From: Malachius bipustulatus
Taxonomy: Eukaryota; Arthropoda; Insecta; Coleoptera; Melyridae
Length of the DNA: 64,000 bases
Direction: 5' to 3'
Assembly (NCBI GenBank): GCA_910589415.1
Contig: OU342639.1
Span: forward strand, 29,210,268-29,274,267
Shown here: piece after piece, positions 24,338-35,747 of the stretch
Numbering within the stretch: the first letter of the stretch is position 1
Layout: every line of letters starts with the position of its first letter
The notes under the pieces: generated by a model
The model's database searches: none
Seen by the model: the letters and a program-made list of their open reading frames with translations, nothing else
Told to the model about the DNA's origin: nothing
Program-made: the position numbers and the translations under genes

Positions 24338-24760
24338 AGACAAGTTCGCGCGCGGAGTTTGATGCAAATTAATTGCTCGGAAGACAGTCAAATTTCGCAA
24401 TCAAAGGTGGCGCTAAAAATTAAAAAAATCATATCTCCGCCCCTGAACTTTGTGAAACTTTGGAACTATTTTTAGTCGAAAGCACATCTAAAGACAAGTT
24501 CGCGTGCGGAGTTTTATCCAAATTAATTGCTCGGAAGACAGTCAAATTTGGCATTCAAAGGTGGCGCCTAAAAATTAAAAAAATCATATCTCCGCCCCTG
24601 AACTTTGTGACACTTTGGCACTATCAGTAGTCGAAAGCACATCTAAAGACAAGTTCGCGTGCGAAGTTTCATCCAAATTAATTGCTCGGAAGACAGTCAA
24701 ATTTGGCATTCAAAGGTGGCGCCTAAAAATTAAAAAATCATATCTCCGCAACTGAACTTT
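24338..24760 (+). repeat. 154-155 bp tandem repeat, nearly three copies
   Basis: Units begin AGACAAGTTCGCG at 24338, 24492 and 24647. Each contains CGGAGTTT or CGAAGTTT, AATTAATTGCTCGGAAGACAGTCAAA, AGGTGGCGC and ATCATATCTCCGC. The third unit ends early near 24760. High identity suggests recent expansion. The 60-codon frame at 24293-24475 is part of it. Confidence 0.85.
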
Positions 24761-25797
24761 ACAAGTTTATATTTACACGAGTTATAACCATAAACTCTTT
24801 TATTTTTTTTTTAAATTTGACAACGAAACGTCATTTTGAGCTGAAACTGATTTTTCCAAGTTACATTGATGAGAAGGAACCACCCCTTCAAGTTTGGCCA
24901 AACATTTCTGATATCTAATATAGCCGGTATAATATGCTGGCAGTACGTTATTAACTTCATGGACGTCATGGTGACAGCAACGGCAACTACGGCAAACGGC
25001 AAGTCAAAGTAACAGTACAAGTGACATTTGTTCAAGATTACATTGACACGGTTTCAATATTGTCATCGTAGAATATCCAGATTGACTATAATTCGAATTG
25101 GCACTGCGTTCGGCTATTGCATCTAGATGTAGAACTGGCGTTTATTTATATCCCAACTAGGTTTTGCCAATGTATACCTATGGCGCGTTTTGATTGATTG
25201 GTGGAAATGTATGATCGGAATGCGTATCGTGAACGTTCATAACTGATTTGAGTGATTTAAGAACAAAATATTGAAAAATCGAGTTATTTAATAATTTAAT
25301 AATTACTCCAATGTTTCTAAAATCCATTAATCAGTTAATTATGGCAACGATGTAAATAACATTTGAAGAGTATGGTACTACACTTTTAGTTTCGGAACAT
25401 ATCAAATTTCGGTAGGTTCACTTTCACGTACCTAACTCATTGCTTATAGCCATAGCAACTTCCAATAGATGTCTCTTGATGTACATCATTCATATAAATA
25501 TGTATAAATTTGAAAAATTGGGCTTGACCTGCTAATTTTTCAAAAGAATTAAGAATAAAAGCTCACCTGAAAGAGTTGTTAGAACTCACAGAAAGATACT
25601 GGCCTAACAATTAAATATGTTAATTCCAATACCTATAATTAAAGCTGTTAATTAATTATCTACCATTCTCTATTATTACACTCCTGAGTGTATGCGCGTA
25701 GAAATTCCCGGTGACAAAATTAGAAATCCGTTGTTCCAAAAATATTCAGCCGGTAGGAAGTATTCCCAATGAAAGACCCACAATTTTATCTACCGCC
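24761..25797. other. upstream region of Smyd4
   Basis: About 1 kb of AT-rich DNA before the Smyd4 start codon. No clear core promoter or upstream exon is visible. The open frame extends back to 25711 without an ATG, so 5'UTR probably covers at least that part. Confidence 0.35.
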
Positions 25798-28700
25798 ATG
25801 AGTAAAAATAATACTCTGTTCCAACGGAATTGTACAAAAGCTTTAGAAAATATAAGTGAAACCGACGTAGAAGAGTTTAAATCTTGTAAAGATGAAGAAT
25901 CGCGCATCAAATTAATATTTAAATTCGCAAAAAATATTCCCATAGATCCTGCTGATTATGGTAAAAATCTACAGGTTGCTCAACAAGACAAAGCCAAAGG
26001 AAACGAGTTATTTGCTAAGAAGGATTATCAAAATGCACTGTCAGTTTACAACAGTGGTATCTTGAAATGTCCACAAAATTCTGGTAAGTTTCAATTAATT
26101 TTGTATTAACAAAAATTTAAATCTTTCCCGTGTCTTTCACCTGATGCAGTTCTGGTTCTGTGAATAAAGTCTAAATATAGGTGCGTTTGGTTATTTAACC
26201 AATTAATAATACTTTCTTTGTCTGAATTATTTACAGATGAATCAAAAGAATTGCTCAGCATACTTGTAGCTAACAGAAGTGCAACGCTTTTTGAACTGAA
26301 TGAATTTAGAAGAGTTCTAAACGACATAGACTACATATTAGAAATAGGGAAATATCCCCAAAATTTGCAATATAAGATTTGGCTTAGAAAAGCCAGATGC
26401 TACGATGCTTTAAATAACGAAAAATCGGCGTCTGAATCATATGACCAGTCAATTAACAGCCTTCAATTTTTGAAACTGACAGAAGATAAATTAAAAGAAA
26501 AAATCAAAGAGATAGAGAATATTAGAAACAAGAAAATTCCTAAATGTCATATTCCGAACGAAATGGCTGACATGGACATGTTTTCGTATGGGAAAGAATA
26601 CATAGCTGCCAACGACAGTGTGACTTTTGAGGAGAATCAAGTATTTGGGAGATATGCTAGAGCTGTGGATGATATTGAGACGGGAACTTTGATCATTCAG
26701 GAAAATCCCCATTGTGCTGTATTATCACTAGAACAATCTACCAATAATTGCCAGAACTGTTTTGCTTCTCTCTATCAGCCATATGCTTGTCCCGCTTGTG
26801 GCTCTGTTGCTTTTTGCTCTTCCAATTGCGAGAAAGTGGCCAACAGAACTTATCATAGATACGAGTGCAGAATATTGCCCATTCTAGCTTCATCTGGAGC
26901 ATCTGTTAATTGTTTTATGGCCTTACGGATTATTACACAAAAAAGTCTCAAGTTCTTCAAAGACAAACGTAAAATTTTGAAAGAATTTCTGAAAGGTAAT
27001 GGCAAAAGGGTGCCATTAAAGAAAATACCATACCGATCTGATGATTATGATACAGTATTCTTTTTATGTAGGAACGAACATTTACGAAAGAAAGAAGAAC
27101 TGATTCATTATAGCTGTATGTCCATTTATTTACTTGGATTACTGAAATTGACCAACTATTTTGGCTACAAAACTCAGCTTGATGTTTTGACTGAAGACGA
27201 ACAATTCATCGCAGCACTAATTTTGAGACACTTACAAATTCTACAATTCAGTTCTCACGAAATTTCAGAGTTACAAAACGCCGATTCCGGCGAAAAAGCA
27301 AATTTATTTGAAAGCGGTTTCAAGTCTGCTCATATCGGTGCAGGCATTTATCCTACATTGGCGTTATTCAACCATTCCTGCGATCCCAGCATAGTGAGGT
27401 AATTAAATAACGCTTAAGATTGCGTCAGGTCCCTAAAAAAATATTGCTGAGAAAAAAGTAGATCTTTTGACATGAATGAATATTTTTACAAAATTCTACA
27501 TTCGGGGTCATACATACTCATCTGTCACGAGATATATTTATTGGGGAAGAGATTATGAAATGTGAAGAATATGTGCACGATTTTTGTTTGTTTTGATAAA
27601 CTGGTGTCATTCATTCACGTTCTCAGATTTTAAGTATTCAAGTAATGTTTTGTCTGATTTTTTTTTAACATTAAAGTAACATTTATCATTATTATTCTGA
27701 AGGGTTCTTTTTTCAGGTACAACATTGGTAATAAAGTCTACGTACGTACTATTAAACCCATAAAAGCTGGAGATGTAATATATGAGAATTATGGGCCCAT
27801 TTATACAACAACGGAAAAAGAAGAACGTCAAAAGTATTTGCAAGAGAGATACTTATTTGAATGCCTATGCACACCGTGTATTGATTTCTGGCCTACGTTG
27901 GAATATATGAACGAAAATGAACTCAGACTACCATGTAAAACTCCAAGATGCCCCTTTGTTTTCGTTATACACAAAGATGACTTTTGTCCTTATCTTAACT
28001 GCGATATTTGCAATCAAAGTACTGGCATGCTGCCATTTTTGAAAGGACTTATGGTGAGAGTTTCATGTTTTTTCACAACACCCTACCCTCAAACCGCAAC
28101 CCCCTTAGAAGAGTGACGACCCTTGTGAAGTTCATCGATGCCATTTAAAATGCAGTTAAATTCTCTAATTCAGTGAACATAATTTTTTTTTTTGATTTCA
28201 ACACCATTTCTTTTTATTTAATCGAAAAATAAAAATTTCATTTATCGTATTATTATTTTTTCATAACGTAACCTTTGTAGTTGAAATTTTTATTTTTCGA
28301 TTAAATAAAAAGAAATGGTGATCAAAATAAAAAAAAAGTTTATGTTCGCTGAATAGACAACTGAACTACATTTTAAATGGCATCGATGAACTTCACAAGG
28401 GTCGTCACCCTTCTAAGGGGGTTGCGGTTTGAGGAAGTTTCAAAGAAGCGACAATTTCAAAACAAAAATTGACGATTTTTTAGATTCAACCAAAAAGACG
28501 TTAATATATTTTTTTTAAATAAATGCTTTACTTAATTTCCACACTATAAATTATCAATTTTAATGAGCGCATTAGTTAAGCGTCAAAAAAAATACATAAG
28601 TAATATTAAATTAATAATTTTTTTGTTCGAAAATTGATAAATTCGTTATGTTTGACAAGCTTAATTCAAGTCATCGTTACATTTATGGCACTCGTTTCTG

Positions 28701-28972
28701 TTGTATTGAATAATTGATGGGGGCTTATATCTGAATGGTCTGCTTTTCTTTTTTTATAGGTTTTACAAGATCTTCTTCCACAAGCGGAAAATCTCTACAG
28801 TAAATGCGACTACATGAACGCTTTGGAAGTGTATACGAAAGCTATTAATATTTTATACGAATTCACCAGTCCCCCATGCCCGGATATTGTTAAAGTTCAG
28901 CAAAGAATGAGGACTTGTATGATTCATTTAGGGAACAAAGCTTCCACCTATAGCCCCATGCAACAATATTGA
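25798..28972 (+). CDS. Smyd4: SMYD4-like SET and MYND domain protein
   Basis: Four exons, 25798-26083, 26237-27398, 27717-28053 and 28760-28972, join in frame (1,998 nt, 665 residues) across GT-AG introns. ATG 25798 is the first in the frame; the stretch back to 25711 lacks one. The N-terminus carries a TPR-like helix pair (KGNELFAKKDYQNALSVYNS). A split SET domain follows: GRYARAVDDIETGTLIIQEN, then a MYND zinc finger (C-x2-C, C-x2-C, FCSSNC, H-x3-C), then NHSCDPSIVR, YENYGPIY and the post-SET CLCTPC. The C-terminus has TPR-like helices ending MQQY. The family consists of SAM-dependent lysine methyltransferases; vertebrate SMYD4 is linked to heart and muscle development. Substrate here is unknown. 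All expected SET core motifs are present, so it is probably active. An AATAAA follows at 29013. Confidence 0.93.
28087..28434. mobile_element. foldback MITE in Smyd4 intron 3
   Basis: The left arm from 28087 (CCTCAAACCGCAACCCCCTT) and the right arm to 28434 (AAGGGGGTTGCGGTTTGAGG) are near-perfect inverted copies of about 140 bp, also sharing TTCATCGATGCCATTTAAAA and TCTTTTTATTTAATCGAAAA. The insertion starts only ~33 bp after the donor of Smyd4 exon 3. I see no target duplication. Confidence 0.8.
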
Positions 28973-29754
28973 TAAGGTTATTTTATTAGGTCTTATGATT
29001 TTGTCTTTAATTAATAAAAAAATTAATTATTAGCATTTTATTGTAAGTATTTGTCCAAATTTTCCAGTTTCGTCTTCACTAAGGCCATCAGTTTGTCATG
29101 AGATGAGAGATGTGTCGGCTGAAATAACCGCTGCGTGGTTGATGATTTGATTTTGTGATCGTAATTATGTGAGCTTAAGTCACATAATATAATATCAAAG
29201 TCACAACGCTCCAAGCTTACTCTTGTTGACAGGACAGGTAATTTCTGTCAAAAAATTCCGACCCTGAATTTACGTCTAAATCGGGAGTAAATTAATTTCC
29301 TGGATAGAGAGAATTCAGTATGTTTGTCGACCGTCTGACTATTGTTTCACATAATGCGAGAATATGAGCTCTATTTCCTTGCAGATTGCAGATGTTGGTG
29401 TACTGAATTTATATTCGTGTTTAAACCTCCAATGTTACAAAATTCAGCTGTAAAATTTCCAATTCGGGAGCAATGGTAATTCTAGCATGAAAGCTCCCGG
29501 ATTAACCCCCGCTCGGTGACCCGGATAGGGAGTCATTTTGACTCGGAAGCAGAATCCATTTAATTAAATAAATGAATAAAATAATAAATATAAATTAAAT
29601 AAAATAAGAAATTCAGTAGTATTTTGTCCGCACAAATATTTCTAAAAACGATAACAGCAGCTGTGCAGTGTTGAACAATGTCATTAGAGTACAGGTGGGT
29701 ACTTCATAGTTTAAATCACGATTATCTAAATAATGATTAAATATATATACATTG
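28973..29754. other. Smyd4 to EB-gene intergenic region
   Basis: Contains the Smyd4 poly(A) signal AATAAA (29013-29018). The rest has no recognised gene; the sequence turns strongly AT-rich toward the next promoter. Confidence 0.5.
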
Positions 29755-29790
29755 TATAGGAAATACAATTATTATTAGTGTTTTCAGTAC
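29755..29790 (+). promoter_or_regulatory. candidate TATA + initiator for the EB-domain gene
   Basis: TATA at 29755-29758 lies 31 bp before the A of an arthropod-type initiator, TCAGTAC (29784-29790). That would give a 43-nt leader to the ATG at 29829. Position and motifs fit a focused insect core promoter, but the AT-rich context makes chance matches possible. Confidence 0.45.
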
Positions 29791-29828
29791 AGTCTAGATC
29801 GACAGTCTACTTTCCAAAGAAACAAACA

Positions 29829-32800
29829 ATGAAGCTGTTTATTCTTTTTTTGTTTTTTCTGTGTTTATCATCAGGTAAGTTTATTTTTAATGTTCTAAAA
29901 AACATCTCAATCTACTTTTTAACCATTCCAAGCCTTGTTACCAAAATGGAATGGAAATAATTATTTACAATATAAAAAAAGATTATAAATATATTTATTG
30001 TCTGAAATATTAAGAATTAAATTATGACCGAGAACAATAATCCAATTATTATTATTATTATTATGTTATTAAACGAACACCTGGGAAAGGTTGTAATCAA
30101 ACAGTTCCTGGAATTTATTCATTTACATTTTTGATAAGGTTTTAAACATTCCACGCAGCTGCGCTGTGAACTATAAAACACTTCACCGTGATCAATCGTT
30201 ATTTGTATTGAGTTTACATGCGTTTTCAAATTTATAGTTTAATTTCTCTACAATTATGGAATAAAATTTTCATTATCCTGCTGATTTCAGTTCAATAATA
30301 ATGTACCAGTATGATGATCGAAGCATATTCCCGGAAAGAAGTCAATCACACACGGAGACATTTATGACTTCATCTCTATTGGCCCATAATATTGCAAGCT
30401 ATATCATGCTATTGACCAAGATGCATCTTGGCGGATGGGAAGAGCTAATAAATACAATATACAATGTGTCCCAGATTCGCGTCTCTATACAGGGATCTCG
30501 GCTCCTGTTACACTTACAGCAAAGGTTAAATGGGGAAAGTTTTAGGGGAAACTTTGTGCATTCGATAACCGGTTTCAGATTTACGATCGGTCAATTGGTT
30601 TTGGAAATATCGGTCAAAAACCGAAAATGGTGGATTTTGTTTTTCGCAAGTAAGTTCGAAACGGTTAATTTGACAGCTGTCAAAATGTGACATTATCCGG
30701 ACAATTTTTCCGTTTTTGAACTCAATTTATTTTTCTGATTACTACAACTACGAGTTATAATTTTAAAAAAATCCAATATGGCGTCCATAAGATGAAAAGG
30801 TAAGAACTAACGATTTTTCGCCGTCTTAAAATGCTAGAGACTCGAAAATTGTTTTTCTATTCCTTGTTGAAAAGTGTCCTAACAATTAAGATGGCGAAAA
30901 ATCGATAGCTATCTTTTCTTCTTATGAACGCCATATTGGATTTTTTAAAATTATTATAACTCGTAGTGTTATACATTTTAGTAATCAGAAAAATAAATTG
31001 CGTTCAAAAAGGGAAAAATCCAACATGGCGGTCATAAGAAAAACGAAAGTGGAGGCGGTTTGCGGAATAACAAAAGACGATTGACACCTGTCATACACGC
31101 TATCTTATGCGTCTTAAAAAAGTGTCCCGATAATGTCACATTTTGACAGCTGTCAAATTAACCGTTTCGGATTTATACTTGTGAAAAACAAAATCCGCCA
31201 TTTTCGGTTTTTGACCGATTTCCAAAACCATTTGACCGATCGTAAATCTGAAACTGGTTATCGAATGCACAAAGTTTCCCCTAAAACTTTCCCCATTTAA
31301 CCTTTGCTGTAAGTGTAATATAGGAGCCGAGATCCCTGTATAGAGACGCGAATCTGGGACACATTGTATAATGAAATACATCCAAGACGTCAACATAGAA
31401 CATTTTTGTCCCACTCAAAATCTTAGTATTAATTTCAATTATTGTTGACATTATAGACAAGTCCACTCATATGTAATAAAACCGATTTGATTGATCAAAA
31501 ATCGCCGTTTGCTATCGGCTATTTTCTGCTGCATGGTTCATAATGTTGCTAATGGCTTAATTCTTTGGCACTATTGCTCCATGTCACAATTCATTTTAAT
31601 GTTTGGAAATAGCAGAAAAAATAACTTACATTGGCCCTACCAGGGTTTGAGCCTAGATCCTTTGGAGCATGACCCAGGCAGCAGAGTCCCGTAATAATGG
31701 ACGTCATTTTTGGTCCCCATATTACCAAAAAATCACGTGATTATTGTCGTCATTTCTCAAACGTGATGTTTATGACGTCGCTCTAACGTCATTTTCAGAC
31801 AAACTGAATATTTGAATCTGACTATAAGTTCTGCCTTACTATAAATTATTTCTGTATAAATAAGTAAATTTTAATGCCTTCTTGTACCTCTTGCTTCTAT
31901 AAAGTGCCCCTATTAATTTCTCATCGGACTTATTACGGATTAATTACGAATCTTTGTGAGGCTGTGATATACTCAAGTCATCCTACTGTCATTTCTAAAG
32001 TCATAAAGAGATTGGGAATGATCAAAAAATCACGTCGCAGCGACGTGACTCTGCTGCCTGGATAAGGACGTAATACCACTGTAATGCGCTTTGTCGATAA
32101 TATACTTATATACCGTTTGCCGTTATAATTTTTATTAGAAATATTAACATAAAATAGAAAAATTGTGTTTTTAACAATAATATTTTGCCCCTTTATTAAA
32201 AGGCATTTTGGGTTTTATTCACTGTTAAATACAGTTAAATACCTTCTTATTCGAAGAAATGATTCACCAAATAGCATTCTAGCTCAGATTTTCACCGGGA
32301 AATTGCAGATTTCTTTATTACGACTGTGTCAAATTTACGTCAAGGCAATTCTGGAGATGCAATAAAGACGCCTGTTGCATTATCAAATAAAATTTCAAAA
32401 CATAATGTCCACCTGCGTCATTTTAGTTGCATCCGATTAAGCCAGTGAGGCACTAGCACTAGCACTAGTATAGCACTTTTAAAAAACTCAAATATCGTTT
32501 TTTATACAAATATACCTACTTATATATTTTTTATGATCTTTCAGGAATATATTCAACATATGCTGTAACATCCGAAGGAGATGACTTGAAATGTAAGTAT
32601 TTCTGAAGTTTTTGACAATCTCTCAATGTTACTATTCACAATGGGATATATATCCTGTCTGTGATTGCCCTATTTCCTTTTCAACTTTATATATTATCCT
32701 GTTTCCTTCCAGACGCAACGGAATACAACGGGAACTGCACCCAGAACGAGGAGTGTGTTTGGCTTGGTCCGCACAGCGAGTGCCTTTATAATCAGTGCAA

Positions 32801-35747
32801 ATGCGTGCAAAACTATCGATGGTATAAAGGTAGTTGTGCAAGATATAGCGGTCTCGATGGCTCCTGCAATAAGGATAGCGACTGCTGGGATGGATATACG
32901 ATTGGATCCCTAAAATGCGACTCAAAAAACAATGTTTGTACTTGTAATGATGGATTTAAAAGGAGGAAAGATACTGACTGTAGAAAAGCAGCACATCTAG
33001 GAGGTGAGAAGAGGAAAAGGAATAAATTTTTCATTTTTTTTTTTGTATATTTCTGGGGGTCAAATAATAAATTCAATTTTTTAGGGAATTGCTACATCGA
33101 TTTTGATTGTGATGACGGAGAACTCTGTAAAAGTGGAAAATGTGTGAAAGCATCCCTTGATAATGATTTAATAACTGAGATAACTGTGGAGCTTGTAACA
33201 GATGAAGATCCAGGATCAGGCATCAGTTTCATACCTAGTAAAGATGGTAAAATGCATGTCTTTTCTTTAGCGGTAAAAAAAGGGTTCTCAATAAAGGTTT
33301 CAAAGTTACCCCCAACCCCACCTACAAGAAGGAGGGAAAGGGGAATACTTTTATTTGAAGTATTTGAACAATTTTAGTCTTGCTGTCGTACCACTAATAT
33401 TCTAATTTTTGTTTCCTACCATGAAACTGATGTTTTAATTAATTTTTAGCAAATCAACCGGATGTAATCAATTGTGCCACTAATGATGACTGCAAAATAT
33501 TATCCAATTCCGAGTGTTATTCCCAAACAAAAACGTGTACTTGCCTTCATGGGTATTTTTATCATAATGCAACGACGTGCGCAGCAGGTACAGCACTATA
33601 GTAGGATTTTTTTTTCAATTGAAACTTAAATTGCATGTTCCAGAGCTAGAAGTTCAGGCTTGCACTGTTAAATCTGACTGTAAGTCGCTAAGATTTTCAC
33701 AGTGTGACGCTAAAACGAAACATTGTTCCTGTCCAGACTACTTCTTCGCAGAAGAAGACAAAAGAAGTTGCGTCAAATGTAAGTAGATTTCTACCTTCAT
33801 CTTTTGAGGGCTCATAACAATTTCTTTTTAGCTACCTCTTCAGAAAGATTAAATTGTCTCACGAATGAATGGTGCTATGCGTTAGGTCCAGATGGTTATT
33901 GCTATGATAAAACTTGCAAATGCAGTCTTTTGGCTCAGTTTAACAAAACCTTGACTCTTTGCGATCCTAATTGTGAGTAATTTTACTGTTAACAACTAAA
34001 TTTTGAATTATTCTCTTATTGTGCAATGTGCATTTTGATTTTTAGATTCTAGAATCTGCAAATCTGACGCACAATGTGCAAGTATCAAACCTAACACGAT
34101 CTGCAAGGATGAATTGTGTGTTTGTGACGATAATCACTATGACGTCAGTGATGCTTGCTTAGCCCGTAAGTTTCTTTTTCTTCTTGAAAAATTAATTAAT
34201 GAAAATCAATGATAACAATTTTCAGGCTTGAATGTTTCCTGCACCCATGACGGCGATTGTTTTCCGGAAAATTCTGTATGCGATACGACCTGCCAGTGTG
34301 CACCAGGATATCTTCAGGCACCTAATAATAACACGTACTGCTTTAAAAGTATGAAATTAAGTTAATTGTACTTTGAAAGCTTAAAAGCTCTAACACATGC
34401 AGCAGAGTCGCGTAATAATGACGTCATTTTTTGTCCCCGACGTCATATTACCAAAAAATAACGTGATTATTATCGTCATTTCTCAGACGTCGTTCTAACG
34501 TCATTTTCAGACAAACTGATTACTTGAAGTTCTCCTGTCAATTTCTCATCGGGCTTAGTCCTGTAAGTGTTGTAATGTCGCGCTAGCTACTACTTCTTAC
34601 TACCCTCTACTCTGTGTCTTTTCTCTTTTAGTTGTTCTAGTTCTTGTTCAAGCATGTAACGTTATAGTATAACATCTCCGCAAAATATAAACAATCTAAT
34701 CAATAATCATTAATGCTATTATCACTAATATAAAATCTGCTAAGCAGCAAATTACATATCTAAGCTCAATACACAAGGTTTATTCAGAATTATATATTAT
34801 GTTTATAGATAGACATTTGAGGATTGTTTATTTATATTTATAGAAAATAGCAGCTGTAATTATTATTTGTATTGTACAGCGGATAGAAAATAGAACATTT
34901 TAATTGAGTAATAAATTTTACATCAATTAAAAAAGGCTTACGGGCCTCTTTATTGTAGCCAGCCATAAAATGTATTTAATAAATATTAATTACGATCCTT
35001 TATGATGACTCCCATAATATTACTTCAAATTACTTACCTCTGTACGACGTCTAAAAATTACGTCGACGGGCTGTAACACAATTACGTCATTCTAGCGTCA
35101 TTTCCTAAGTCTTAATGGCGTTGGGATGGCCCAAAAATCCCGCCGCAGAGACGTGACTATGCTGTTTGGGAAGTTAGTGAAGAAATTAAAAATATCAAAC
35201 AGGATTTGAAAAAAATTTCTAACGAACCACTCGGCTCGCATATGCATAAACACCTTAAATAATGAGCAAGAATTCTTTCTTCATCGTTTATTGTTATACT
35301 AAGTTATGGTGTACTTTTGAATTTCAGAATCCCAGTTGTACGACCAATGTTTGGTAGATGAGCAGTGTTTAGCTAATGCAACATATACGCGTTGCCTGGA
35401 AGGAATTTGTTCTTGTGATGAACTATATACTGAAATACACGGGGCTTGTTTGCTAATGAAAAGTGAGTATAAAATAGTAATTAATTTATCATGTAGTAAT
35501 ACTTAATACTTACCTACTAATAATTATTATTATTGTAGAAATCGATGATTATTGTACAAACCAGCAGCAGTGTCAACTTTTCAACAAAGATTTGATTTGT
35601 CGAAACAGCATTTGCCAGTGCCCACTTGGTGATACTTTCTTCGAAAATAGCTGCGTGAATTCTTCGTCTAATAGTGTCCCATCTTGGTTTCCCATACTCA
35701 CATTTTTATTTATAATTTTCATGAAACTGCAGTTGTTTTATAAATAA
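29829..35747 (+). CDS. secreted cysteine-rich EB/EGF-like modular protein, membrane-anchored
   Basis: Eleven exons: 29829-29874, 32545-32592, 32713-33003, 33085-33246, 33450-33587, 33644-33778, 33832-33972, 34046-34165, 34226-34348, 35328-35462 and 35539-35747. They join in frame to 515 residues. All ten introns are GT-AG and in phase 1. Exon 1 encodes a signal peptide (MKLFILFLFFLCLSSG). From exon 3 on there is roughly one cysteine-rich module per exon (two in exon 3), each with a C-x5-C start and a C-x-C plus aromatic end (CKCVQNYRWY, CTCLHGYFY, CSCPDYFF, CQCAPGYL), the pattern of EB/EGF-like modules. Exon 4 is odd: four cysteines, then an acidic linker. The C-terminus has a serine-rich spacer and a hydrophobic tail (WFPILTFLFIIFMKLQLF), which could be a GPI signal or a transmembrane helix. 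Function unknown; surface adhesion or recognition is a family-based guess. The large introns 1 and 9 carry related MITEs. Confidence 0.88.
30462..31366. mobile_element. TA-flanked foldback element in EB-gene intron 1 (905 bp)
   Basis: CAATGTGTCCCAGATTCGCG at 30462 is matched inverted by CGCGAATCTGGGACACATTG ending at 31366, with TA TA on each side. Arms of about 240 bp are highly similar; a second, inner inverted repeat (ATTTTTCGCC and ATCCAATATGGCG blocks) lies at about 30755-30975. The frames at 30301-30690 (+) and 31136-31466 (-) encode the same peptide because they sit in the two arms; they are not genes. Confidence 0.85.
31674..32061. mobile_element. MITE with CCAGGCAGCAGAGTC ends, CRE-rich (388 bp)
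   Basis: CCAGGCAGCAGAGTC at 31674 and GACTCTGCTGCCTGG ending at 32061 are exact inverted copies. The left part contains GACGTCATTTTTGGTCCCC, AAATCACGTGATTATTGTCG, ATGACGTCG and AACGTCATTTTCAGACAAAC. A diverged copy is at 34393-35170 in the same gene. No target duplication is obvious. Confidence 0.8.
34393..35170. mobile_element. longer copy of the CRE-rich MITE in EB-gene intron 9
   Basis: The left end, ACATGCAGCAGAGTCGCGTA, followed by AATGACGTCATTTTTTGTCC, matches the element at 31674 and continues through AACGTCATTTTCAGACAAAC. The right end, CGCAGAGACGTGACTATGCTG to about 35170, is its degraded inverted partner. The centre is longer and unrelated, so this is either a fuller relative or one that has taken an insertion. 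Confidence 0.65.

Noticed and set aside
25711..25797. N-terminal extension of Smyd4 from a GTG
   Set aside because: Non-ATG start; first ATG at 25798 gives a normal SMYD4-like N-terminus.
30301..31466. Open frames of 129, 92 and 61 codons sharing a LHLQQRLNGESFRGN peptide
   Set aside because: They sit in the two inverted arms of one foldback element, so the shared peptide reflects the repeat, not a gene family.
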